From Lachnospiraceae bacterium (lineage in GTDB: Bacteria > Bacillota > Clostridia > Lachnospirales > Lachnospiraceae): a DNA stretch of 64,000 bases. The stretch's first letter is position 1, and each line of letters begins with the position of its first letter. Positions 39,838 through 48,195 of the stretch are shown in pieces. The translations under genes were made by a program, and so were the position numbers. Location: NCBI GenBank assembly GCA_011959805.1, contig BLMC01000010.1, positions 1 to 64,000 of the forward strand, written 5' to 3'. The notes under the pieces were generated by a model, which saw nothing but the letters and a program-made list of their open reading frames with translations, was not told the DNA's origin and searched no databases.

Positions 39838-40620
39838 ATGGTAAATTTGTCATTCCCGCTGTCGGAGCTGGAGTATTTTTTGTTTGTATTTGTAAGAGTC
39901 GCATCTTTCATTTTTGTTGCTCCGTTTTTTAGTACAAAGGGTGTGCCCAATCGTGTAAAAATAGGATTAAGTGTGTTCATTGCATATATTATGTACTATT
40001 TTGGACCAGAGCATATTTATCCAGAATATAATACTGTACTGGGATTTTGTACGGTCGTGCTTAAGGAAGTGTCGGTGGGTTTGCTCATTGGTTTGGCAGC
40101 TCAGATGTGTACTTCCATTGTTTTATTTGCGGGAAGAATTATAGACATGGAAGTAGGACTATCTATGGCAAATGTATTTGATCCCACTACAAATGAGCAG
40201 TCCTCTATTACTGGTGCGCTCTTGCAATATGGAGTGATGTTAATATTGTATACGACAGGACTTCATCGATTTCTGCTAAAGGCACTGATGGAAACGTTTA
40301 TACTGGTGCCAATCAGTGGGGCACACATTAATACAGAGCGTCTGTTACAAACATTAATAGGTTTTTTGAGCAATTATATTATTATTGGATTTCGGATTTG
40401 TCTGCCAGTTTTCGCTAGTATTACACTTATGAATATTGTCCTTGCACTTTTGGCAAAGCTTGCACCACAAATGAATATGTTTTCTGTTGGTATTCAGCTC
40501 AAATTGTTGGCAGGACTTAGTGTTATTATGATAACAGTAACGTTGCTTCCTGATGTCTGTAGTTTTATTACGACACAGATACAGCAAATGATGGTTGCGA
40601 TAGTGGAGGGTATGATGTGA
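39838..40620 (+). CDS. fliR: flagellar type III export gate protein FliR
   Basis: 260 aa with six or more membrane segments. FVRVASFIFVAPFFSTKGVPNRVKIGLSVF, GLAAQMCTSIVLFAGRIIDMEVGLSMANVFDPTTNEQSSITG and FRICLPVFASITLMNIVLALLAKLAPQMNMFSVGIQLKLLAGL are all FliR signatures. ATG 39838 follows AAGGAATAGG; a GTG at 39820 would place this RBS inside the gene. Overlaps the flhB start by 4 nt. Confidence 0.95.
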   Translation: MVNLSFPLSELEYFLFVFVRVASFIFVAPFFSTKGVPNRVKIGLSVFIAYIMYYFGPEHIYPEYNTVLGFCTVVLKEVSVGLLIGLAAQMCTSIVLFAGRIIDMEVGLSMANVFDPTTNEQSSITGALLQYGVMLILYTTGLHRFLLKALMETFILVPISGAHINTERLLQTLIGFLSNYIIIGFRICLPVFASITLMNIVLALLAKLAPQMNMFSVGIQLKLLAGLSVIMITVTLLPDVCSFITTQIQQMMVAIVEGMM

Positions 40621-41729
40621 TATTAGAGTACAACTTACAATTTTTTGCGCAGGAAGGTCAAGGAGGAGAGAAGACAGAAGAACCAACTGCAAAAAAGAAG
40701 TCCGATACTCGTAAGGAAGGTAAAGTTCCCAAGAGTAAGGAGCTGTCGAGTGGTGTGGAGCTGATTGCTCTCTTTTTAATCTTAAAATTCTGGGTTGGCC
40801 ATATGGGCGAGAATTTTATGAAGTTATTTGGGGAGATTTACCAAAAGATACCAGAGTATACAACGTACTGGAATGGACGTATTGTCAGGGAAGACTATAA
40901 GATTTTGATTAACAGCGTGTATGTTGAACTCTTATGGCAGCTTCTTCCGTTTTTTATTATTGGTATGGCAATAGCGATTGGCATCAATATGATGCAGTTT
41001 AAGTTTCAGATTTCGACAAAGCCATTGCAGCCAAAATTCAGTAAATTTAATCCAATTTCAGGTATGAAGCGCTTGGTTTCTAAGGAGAAGATTGTTGAAT
41101 TAATCAAGTCCGTCGCAAAAATTATTTTGATTATGGCAGTAGTGTACTCCACAATCAAAGATAAGTGGGTTTATTTGGTTCAGTTTTATGGAATGCCACT
41201 TAACCAAGCAATAGAGTTAATTGGCAATGTAGTGATTGATATGGGACTCAAGATTTCCTTGGTATTTATGGTCATTGCATTTGCAGATTTATTTTATCAG
41301 CGCTATAAGTTTAAAAACGATATTAAGATGACAAAACAGGAAGTCAAAGATGAGTACAAAAACTCAGAAGGAGATCCACAAATTAAAGGAAAGATTCGGA
41401 ATAAGATGCGCGAGGCGTCACAGCGGCGCATGATGCAGGATGTGCCAAAGGCAGATGTTGTAATCACCAATCCAACCCACTATGCAGTTGCGATTCGATA
41501 TGATGCTATGACAGGTTCAGCGCCGTTAGTGCTTGCGAAAGGTGCAGATTATGTGGCCCAGAAAATTAAGGAGATTGCACGCGAAAATCATGTTGAGATT
41601 GTAGAGAATAAACCGCTTGCCCGTATGTTATATGCCAATGTGGATATTGGACAGGAGGTGCCACCAGAACTATATCAGTCTGTGGCGGAAGTCCTCGCTA
41701 TGGTATATAAAATGCAGGGAAAGATTTAG
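40617..41729 (+). CDS. flhB: flagellar export switch protein FlhB
   Basis: 370 aa. Begins with the Firmicutes N-terminus LQFFAQEGQGGEKTEEPTAKKKSDTRKEGKVPKSKEL, has four membrane segments and a C-terminal cytoplasmic domain with the self-cleaving NPTHYAVAIRYD motif (near 284). Cleavage there lets FliK switch export from hook to filament proteins. Start GTG 40617 overlaps the fliR stop (GTGA), so the two are coupled. A strong terminator follows at 41755. Confidence 0.96.
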   Translation: MILEYNLQFFAQEGQGGEKTEEPTAKKKSDTRKEGKVPKSKELSSGVELIALFLILKFWVGHMGENFMKLFGEIYQKIPEYTTYWNGRIVREDYKILINSVYVELLWQLLPFFIIGMAIAIGINMMQFKFQISTKPLQPKFSKFNPISGMKRLVSKEKIVELIKSVAKIILIMAVVYSTIKDKWVYLVQFYGMPLNQAIELIGNVVIDMGLKISLVFMVIAFADLFYQRYKFKNDIKMTKQEVKDEYKNSEGDPQIKGKIRNKMREASQRRMMQDVPKADVVITNPTHYAVAIRYDAMTGSAPLVLAKGADYVAQKIKEIARENHVEIVENKPLARMLYANVDIGQEVPPELYQSVAEVLAMVYKMQGKI

Positions 41730-41754
41730 AATTGTATATTGGAAGCTGTTTAGG

Positions 41755-41791
41755 ACTCTGTGCTTGTAGGTAAAAAAGCACAGAGTTTTTT
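41755..41791 (+). terminator. intrinsic terminator after flhB
   Basis: ACTCTGTGCTT (41755-41765) pairs with AAGCACAGAGT (41776-41786), an 11-bp stem followed by a T run. It ends the motA-flhB unit. Confidence 0.88.
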
Positions 41792-41892
41792 GTTTCAATT
41801 TGTGTAAGTAATATAAAAAATAAAAAAAGTCAAAAAATTTACAAATTATAGTATACAAATTATGTTAATTGTGCGATAATATAATTTATCAG

Positions 41893-41953
41893 AAGAACAC
41901 TGTTCTTTGTGCTGGAAATCCGACTATAAGAAGCTGTTCTTGCTTCTTATAGT
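41893..41953 (+). other. flhA leader hairpins with loop complementarity (possible pseudoknot)
   Basis: ACTATAAGAAGC (41923-41934) and GCTTCTTATAGT (41942-41953) form a perfect 12-bp stem whose 7-nt loop is TGTTCTT. The same heptamer occurs at 41901-41907, and AAGAACA (41893-41899) is complementary to both. So AAGAACA can pair either locally or with the hairpin loop. TATAAT-like promoter sequence lies just upstream (about 41877-41886). 66 nt remain to flhA. Confidence 0.55.
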
Positions 41954-42018
41954 ATGATATAGGAAAAACAGGGGATTATTGATAAAGGATTAAAAGGAGT
42001 TAAGGGGGAAAAAGAGAC

Positions 42019-44058
42019 ATGAAGATGAAGAAGGCAGACATAGGCGTTGCTCTTTATTTACTTGGCGCTATCATCATGTTGATCGTACCAATCAGTAGTA
42101 CTATGCTGGATGTGCTGTTAGCAATCAATATTTCGCTTGCGTTTACAATCCTGTTCACTACGATGTTTGCCAAGGAAGTTTTAGATTTGTCATTTTATCC
42201 GACAATTTTGCTGTTTACAACGGTATTCAGAATTGCTCTGAATGTATCGTCTACTCGTCTTATTTTATCGACAGGAAATCCGGGTAATGTTGTTGCGACA
42301 TTCGGTAATTTCGTAGGTGGCGGGGATCTTGTTATCGGTATTGTTGTCTTTATTATTTTGATTATCGTACAGTTTGTGGTTATCAACAAAGGTTCTGAGC
42401 GTGTCGCTGAGGTAACGGCCAGATTTACATTGGATGCAATGCCAGGTAAACAGATGGCAATTGATGCGGATTTGAATACAGGTGCGATCACAGATGCCGA
42501 GGCTAAGATTCAGCGAGAGAAGTTACAGCAAGAAGCAAGTTTTTTTGGTTCTATGGATGGTGCTGTTAAGTACGTAAAGGGAGATGCGACAGCAGGTCTA
42601 ATTATCACTTTTGTAAATATTATTGGTGGTATTATTATGGGAGTATTACGGCAGGGCATGGATGTTGGCGCTGCTGCTGATAAATTTACGATTCTTACGA
42701 TTGGTGATGGACTGGTAAGCCAGATTCCGTCTCTTCTTATATCATTGTCAACTGGTATCTTGGTTACAAAAGGGTCAAAAGAGGCAGATTTTGGTTCTGT
42801 GCTTGTGAATCAGCTTTTTGGAATACCGAAAGTGTTGTACATGGTAGGTGCAGTGCTTGCATTCTTGGGATTGGTGACACCACTAAATCCTTTGATTTTT
42901 GTTATTTTGGGCATAATTTTTATTGTGTGCGGACGTATGATTGCTTCCACAATTGAAGTGGCAGGGATTGAAGCAGAGACAGATATGGAAGAAGATACAG
43001 CGGACGAAATCCGAAAACCAGAAAATGTCAATTCATTGCTACAAGTAGACCCAATTGAACTTGAGTTTGGATATGGTATTATACCGCTTGCGGATGTCAA
43101 TCAAGGCGGTGATCTTTTGGACCGTGTAGTTATGATTCGTAGGCAGATAGCACTGGAACTTGGAACGGTAGTGCCGATTATTCGTCTGCGCGACAATATT
43201 CAGTTAAACCCCAACCAGTATATCATTAAGATTAAGGGAATTCAGGTGAGCGAGGGTGAGATTTTATTTGACCATTATATGGCGATGAATCCTGGTTTTG
43301 TGGAGGAGGAAATCTCGGGAATTCCTACTTTTGAGCCGTCATTCCATCTACCGGCAATCTGGATTACAGAAAATCAGAGAGAGCGTGCAGAAAGTGTGGG
43401 ATATACAGTTGTGGACCCGCCTTCTATTATAGCGACACATTTGACAGAGATTATTCGTCAGTATCTTGCAGATTTGCTCACAAGACAGGATGTACAAAAC
43501 CTTGTCAACAATGTGAAAGAAACCAATCCTTCGCTTGTGGATGAGCTTGTGCCAAAGCTATTGGGACTTGGAGATATCCAGAAAGTGTTACAGAATCTTT
43601 TAAAAGAAGGGATATCTGTGCGAGATTTGGTCACAATTTTTGAGACGCTTGCTGACCACGCAGCATCGACAAGGGACACAGATATTTTGACAGAATATGT
43701 AAGGCAAAGTTTAAAACGTGCGATCTCCAACAAGTATTTTCCAATAAATGAAACGACAAGTGTGGTTACGCTTGATCCTGGATTAGAGCAGGAGATTATG
43801 GGAAGTGTGAAACAGACAGAGCAAGGAGCTTATCTAACGCTTGATCCAGAAAAGACAAAGACAATTATGGCTTCTGTAGAATCAGAAGTAGGAAAACTTG
43901 AAAGACTTGGCAAGAATCCAATTGTGATTACATCGCCAATTGTTAGGATGTATTTTAAGAGACTTACCGAAGATTATTATAAAGATTTGGTGGTGGTATC
44001 TTATAATGAGATTGATTCAAACGTTGAATTACAATCAGTAGGAATGGTGACAGCATGA
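42019..44058 (+). CDS. flhA: flagellar export apparatus protein FlhA
   Basis: 679 aa. The N-terminal half has about eight membrane segments (VALYLLGAIIMLIVPISSTMLDVLLAINIS), the FHIPEP family signature RIALNVSSTRLIL, and GSERVAEVTARFTLDAMPGKQMAIDADLNTGAIT. The C-terminal cytoplasmic domain (from about 330) forms the nonameric ring that docks chaperones (PVIRLRDNIQLNPNQYIIKIKG). RBS AGGAGTTAAGGGGGAAAAAG. Overlaps flhF by 4 nt. Confidence 0.97.
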   Translation: MKMKKADIGVALYLLGAIIMLIVPISSTMLDVLLAINISLAFTILFTTMFAKEVLDLSFYPTILLFTTVFRIALNVSSTRLILSTGNPGNVVATFGNFVGGGDLVIGIVVFIILIIVQFVVINKGSERVAEVTARFTLDAMPGKQMAIDADLNTGAITDAEAKIQREKLQQEASFFGSMDGAVKYVKGDATAGLIITFVNIIGGIIMGVLRQGMDVGAAADKFTILTIGDGLVSQIPSLLISLSTGILVTKGSKEADFGSVLVNQLFGIPKVLYMVGAVLAFLGLVTPLNPLIFVILGIIFIVCGRMIASTIEVAGIEAETDMEEDTADEIRKPENVNSLLQVDPIELEFGYGIIPLADVNQGGDLLDRVVMIRRQIALELGTVVPIIRLRDNIQLNPNQYIIKIKGIQVSEGEILFDHYMAMNPGFVEEEISGIPTFEPSFHLPAIWITENQRERAESVGYTVVDPPSIIATHLTEIIRQYLADLLTRQDVQNLVNNVKETNPSLVDELVPKLLGLGDIQKVLQNLLKEGISVRDLVTIFETLADHAASTRDTDILTEYVRQSLKRAISNKYFPINETTSVVTLDPGLEQEIMGSVKQTEQGAYLTLDPEKTKTIMASVESEVGKLERLGKNPIVITSPIVRMYFKRLTEDYYKDLVVVSYNEIDSNVELQSVGMVTA

Positions 44059-45428
44059 TAATAAAGAAATTTCAGGGAAAAACAAAGGAAGAGGCACTTG
44101 CAAGTGCGAGGAAAGAGCTTGGCGAGAACATTGTTGAAATGAACGTCAAGGCGGTTAAGCCAAAAGGTTTAAAAGGCATCTTCAAAGGAACAAGGTTTGA
44201 GGTTACTGTTGCGCGGGAAGAGGAGAACGAAAAATATAGTACGATTTCTTCTGGAGAGATTCAGAAAGAAGGAGTGACGGTCAGTCTAGGGCAAACGGTA
44301 TCACAAGCAAAGATTATTCCAATGAAACAGCCTGAGAAACAGGAGGCAGTTGCAAAGGACGCGAAGGCAGTCGGTCAAGCAGTTGCGGATGTTCTCTCTT
44401 CTTTTCCATCACAAAAGCTGGATACAGTGAAGGAGGAAGGAATAAAGGAGAAGGGGATGTCTGAGATTAAGACAAATGAACCAACCAAGGAGAATCTTCG
44501 AGGAAATGGCTTGGAAGAAAAATTGGATAATTTGCAAAATCTAATTGAGAAGCAATTATCCCAACAGGAAAATAAGCCACAATCAGAAGAGACAAAAAGT
44601 GCTGAGAATGGAAATAGGAAAGAAAATACAGAACGTGTGAATTTCCTAAAGCTTTTGTACAATAAGATGATGGATAACGAAATCAGTGAAAAATATGCAA
44701 AAGACATTGTAGAGGAGATTGACAGAAACTGTAAGGCAGATGTTACATTGGATTTTATGCTGTCGGAAATATATCAAAGAATGATATTAAAACTTGGAAA
44801 ACCTTATGTTATGGAGGAAAATGAAAGAAAACCAAAGGTGATTTTCTTTGTAGGACCTACAGGAGTTGGGAAGACAACAACGATTGCCAAGATTGCATCG
44901 TCCTTTCGAGTAGAACACAAGAAGAAAGTCGCACTGCTCACAGCTGACACTTACAGAATTGCTGCGGCAGAACAGTTAAGAACTTATGCCAATATTCTTG
45001 AGGTGCCGTTTCGAGTTGTATACACAGCAAAGGAAATTGCAACATCGATAGAAGACTTTAGAGAATATGATTACATACTGGTGGATACCACAGGACATTC
45101 ACCTAATAATGAAGCACAGTGTGAGAGTATGAGCGATTTGATAAACTCTGTAGATAGCAATGCAGCCAAAGAAGTTTTCCTTGTGTTGTCAGCTTCAACA
45201 AAGTATGGAGATTTGATGAAGATTGCAGATACATATAAAGAAATAGCTGATTATAAATTAATTTTTACGAAATTAGATGAAACCGCTACGCTGGGAAATA
45301 TTTATAACCTGAAACTATATACGGGCGCGACACTTTCCTATGTGACATGCGGTCAGAATGTACCAGATGATATTGAGTATTTCAATCCGCAGTCAACTGT
45401 AAAACAGTTGCTTGGGGGAAGGCGTTGA
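44055..45428 (+). CDS. flhF: flagellar SRP-like GTPase FlhF
   Basis: 457 aa. N-terminal variable B region with charged, low-complexity stretch, then an N domain and an SRP-type G domain: VGPTGVGKTTTIAKIAS (about 270-286), LLTADTYRIAAAEQLRTYANILEVP, YILVDTTGHSPNN, IFTKLDETATLGNIYNL. FlhF sets flagellar number and position together with FlhG. Starts inside the end of flhA (ATGA overlap) and is followed by flhG. Confidence 0.96.
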   Translation: MIIKKFQGKTKEEALASARKELGENIVEMNVKAVKPKGLKGIFKGTRFEVTVAREEENEKYSTISSGEIQKEGVTVSLGQTVSQAKIIPMKQPEKQEAVAKDAKAVGQAVADVLSSFPSQKLDTVKEEGIKEKGMSEIKTNEPTKENLRGNGLEEKLDNLQNLIEKQLSQQENKPQSEETKSAENGNRKENTERVNFLKLLYNKMMDNEISEKYAKDIVEEIDRNCKADVTLDFMLSEIYQRMILKLGKPYVMEENERKPKVIFFVGPTGVGKTTTIAKIASSFRVEHKKKVALLTADTYRIAAAEQLRTYANILEVPFRVVYTAKEIATSIEDFREYDYILVDTTGHSPNNEAQCESMSDLINSVDSNAAKEVFLVLSASTKYGDLMKIADTYKEIADYKLIFTKLDETATLGNIYNLKLYTGATLSYVTCGQNVPDDIEYFNPQSTVKQLLGGRR

Positions 45429-45442
45429 TAGGAGGGGAATAA

Positions 45443-46327
45443 ATGGATCAGGCGGAACAGTTAAGAAATGTGATTAAAATGAATCCAGCTCCGAGACCAC
45501 TCTCAAGGGTTATCACGGTCACAAGTGGAAAGGGTGGTGTAGGGAAATCGAATACTTCTATTAATCTTGCCTGTCAATTCAAAAAGATGGGAAAGCGAGT
45601 CATTATATTGGATGCAGATTTTGGACTTGCGAATATCGAAATTATGTTTGGAACCGTACCAAAACATAATCTATGTGATCTCATATATCAAGGAAAAAAT
45701 ATTACAGATATCATAACCTGGGGACCTATGGACATAGGATTTATATCAGGGGGATCTGGAATTGCAGGTCTTTCAAATTTGAGTAGAGACTACTTAAATT
45801 ATATCATACAAAATCTTGCAAAATTAGATGCGATTGCCGATATTATTATTATAGATACAGGTGCAGGGATTTCTGATGCAGTGTTGGATTTTCTTGTTGC
45901 GAGTGGTGAAATTCTTGTGGTTGCTACCCCAGAACCTACATCGATTACAGATTCGTATTCGCTCTTAAAAGCGCTCAACCGCCATCCGCGATTCTCTAGG
46001 GAAGATTCAAAGATTATGGTGATAGCAAATAAGGTAGCAGGCGCAGCTGAGGGCGAGGTTATGTACAACAAACTTGAGACAGTAGTGAACAGATATCTTA
46101 AACTTCCAGTATCTTATCTTGGAGCAATTCCACAAGATTATCGTCTTGAGGATGCAGTCATGCAACAAAAGCCTGTCAGCCTTCAAAGTCCAAATGCAAA
46201 GTCATCGATTGCCTACGAAAAGATGGCGTATGTTTTGATGGATAAAGAATATGATAAATCGCTGGTCAAAAGGGGTATGGCGGCTTTTTTCTCACATATT
46301 GTAGCAGGAAATAAAAAAATGGGATAG
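45443..46327 (+). CDS. flhG: MinD-like ATPase FlhG (YlxH)
   Basis: 294 aa. N-terminal activator helix with MDQAEQLRNVIKMNP (the FlhF-activating element of FlhG, DQA...LR), deviant Walker A VTSGKGGVGKSNTSINLA (about 27-44), LDADFGLANIEIMFG, IIIDTGAGISDAVLDF, and the C-terminal membrane-targeting helix region. Works with FlhF on flagellar number. AGGAGGGGAAT precedes ATG 45443. Confidence 0.95.
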   Translation: MDQAEQLRNVIKMNPAPRPLSRVITVTSGKGGVGKSNTSINLACQFKKMGKRVIILDADFGLANIEIMFGTVPKHNLCDLIYQGKNITDIITWGPMDIGFISGGSGIAGLSNLSRDYLNYIIQNLAKLDAIADIIIIDTGAGISDAVLDFLVASGEILVVATPEPTSITDSYSLLKALNRHPRFSREDSKIMVIANKVAGAAEGEVMYNKLETVVNRYLKLPVSYLGAIPQDYRLEDAVMQQKPVSLQSPNAKSSIAYEKMAYVLMDKEYDKSLVKRGMAAFFSHIVAGNKKMG

Positions 46328-46354
46328 ATAACAAATGATCTTCAGGAGGAGTCT

Positions 46355-47080
46355 ATGATAGAAAAATTTATATCGTCGGGGGATAAATTAGAATTAAAAT
46401 CGACGGTCCGTGTTATTCTTCCTGATGGCACAGAAGGAGTAAAAACATACAAGTCTTCTGTGAATAATATTCTGGATGATGGACGGCTAGAGTTCGTGAT
46501 GCCGATGGAGCAGACAAAACTGGTATTGCTGCCAATAGATGGCGAATATGATGTGTGTTTCTTTTCGCACAGTGGTGTATATCGGGCGGATGTGCGGATT
46601 ATTGAGCGGCGGAAAGTCGATGGAATTTATGTTTTTGTGGTCGAGCTGATTAGCAATCTCCATAGATATCAGCGCAGAGAGTATTATCGCTTTAATTGTG
46701 TGATTGACATGGCTATCAAAGAGATGACAAGACAGGAGATTGATGCATATATTCAAGGAATGGTGTATCTTGTGCCAGACCGAGAGATGATAAGAGGTGT
46801 GATTGTAGATATTAGTGGCGGCGGTGCACGATTTGTCTCCAGACAGAAATTTTATGAGGACAGCTATATTTTGATGAAATTTAAACTCAATGTTATGGAA
46901 CGGGATAGATTGTTTTTGTTGGCTGCGAAGGTAATTTATTCTAACGAGATTGAAAACAGAGAGAATGAGTACGAAAATAGAGTTAAATTTGAATTTATTG
47001 ATACCACAACGCGAGAAGAAATTATTAAATATATCTTTGATGAGGAACGAAAAAATAGAAAGAATGGGAAGGGTCGTTGA
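46355..47080 (+). CDS. PilZ-domain flagellar brake protein (YcgR-like)
   Basis: 241 aa. The N-terminal YcgR-type domain (about 1-95, GDKLELKSTVRVILPDGTEGVKTYKSSV) is followed by a PilZ domain carrying the c-di-GMP-binding motifs YQRREYYRFNC (RxxxR, near 107-117) and VIVDISGGGARFVS (D/NxSxxG, near 148-161). So it should bind c-di-GMP and slow or bias the motor. It lies between flhG and cheB, a position without a counterpart in Bacillus. GGAGGAGTC precedes ATG 46355. Confidence 0.9.
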   Translation: MIEKFISSGDKLELKSTVRVILPDGTEGVKTYKSSVNNILDDGRLEFVMPMEQTKLVLLPIDGEYDVCFFSHSGVYRADVRIIERRKVDGIYVFVVELISNLHRYQRREYYRFNCVIDMAIKEMTRQEIDAYIQGMVYLVPDREMIRGVIVDISGGGARFVSRQKFYEDSYILMKFKLNVMERDRLFLLAAKVIYSNEIENRENEYENRVKFEFIDTTTREEIIKYIFDEERKNRKNGKGR

Positions 47081-47085
47081 ATAGT

Positions 47086-48195
47086 ATGACAATTAACTCA
47101 AATACATCAAAAATAAAGAAAAAAATACTTATAGTTGATGATTCTGCACTTATGAGAAGAGTTATGTGTGATATAATCGATTCAGATGAACGGTTCCAAG
47201 TAGTGGAGCAGGCTTTTGATGGTCAGGCAGCATATGAACTCTTGAAAAAAAATCAATATGATGGTGTAGTGCTCGATGTAAATATGCCAAAAATGAATGG
47301 GATTCAATTTCTGCGTGCTTTGCAGAAGGATAAGATTCGTGCCCGCATCATGATGGCAAGTACAGATACCAAAGATGGCGCGACGGTAACGATGGAAGCG
47401 CTCGATCTTGGAGCGATTGATTTTATAGAGAAACCAGTTAATATTGTCTATTTGAAAAGCAGTGGCTTTAAGGATAAGTTCCTAGATACACTCCATGCAG
47501 TTGTATCTAGCCGCCAGACCAATATTTCTAGCGCTCCTGTTTTGACAAGAGAAAAGCAGGAGGAAAATACACAAAAGCTTGTGAGTATTGTCAGGAAGAG
47601 TAAACCAATCGTAGGAGGTCAGAAGATTGTTGCACTTGCGTGCTCGACAGGAGGACCTAAAGCGTTGCAGAGTGTTGTACCACGACTTCCAGCAGAGCTT
47701 GCTGCTCCTGTGTTAATTGTACAACATATGCCAAAAGGATTCACACAGTCTCTTGCAGAGCGGCTTAATTCTATGAGTAAGATTAAGGTTAAGGAAGCGG
47801 TAGAAGGCGACGTACTTGAGAATGGTGTGGTATACATTTCGATGGGTGGTAAACATATGAATGTGGCGACAAGAGGAGGCAGAGCAACAATTACATATAC
47901 AGATGAACCGCCAAGAGAAGGTGTAAAACCATGTGCAAACTATATGTATGAATCTTTAAAATCAAGCAGTTATGCGCAAGTAGTCTGTGTAGTCCTGACA
48001 GGAATGGGTGCGGATGGTACTAGAGGAATCGTGAATTTGGAAACTTCAAAAAAGATACACGTTATCGCACAGGATGAGGCATCATCGACGGTGTATGGAA
48101 TGCCTAAGGCAATCGCTGCTACAGGACTGGTAAACCAAGTGGTCTCACTTGATAACGTGGCCCAGGAAATTATTATGAATGTGGGGGTCAGGTAA
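47086..48195 (+). CDS. cheB: protein-glutamate methylesterase CheB
   Basis: 369 aa. N-terminal receiver with ILIVDDSALMRR and the phosphoryl Asp in VVLDVNMPKMNG, linked to a methylesterase/deamidase domain with the Ser-His-Asp triad: ALACSTGGPKAL, VQHMPKGFTQSLAERLN, and TGMGADGTRG. It removes methyl groups from chemoreceptors. ATG 47086 chosen; a TTG at 47077 overlaps the PilZ stop and is possible. No cheR (methyltransferase) is in the window. Its stop abuts the cheA ATG. Confidence 0.95.
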   Translation: MTINSNTSKIKKKILIVDDSALMRRVMCDIIDSDERFQVVEQAFDGQAAYELLKKNQYDGVVLDVNMPKMNGIQFLRALQKDKIRARIMMASTDTKDGATVTMEALDLGAIDFIEKPVNIVYLKSSGFKDKFLDTLHAVVSSRQTNISSAPVLTREKQEENTQKLVSIVRKSKPIVGGQKIVALACSTGGPKALQSVVPRLPAELAAPVLIVQHMPKGFTQSLAERLNSMSKIKVKEAVEGDVLENGVVYISMGGKHMNVATRGGRATITYTDEPPREGVKPCANYMYESLKSSSYAQVVCVVLTGMGADGTRGIVNLETSKKIHVIAQDEASSTVYGMPKAIAATGLVNQVVSLDNVAQEIIMNVGVR

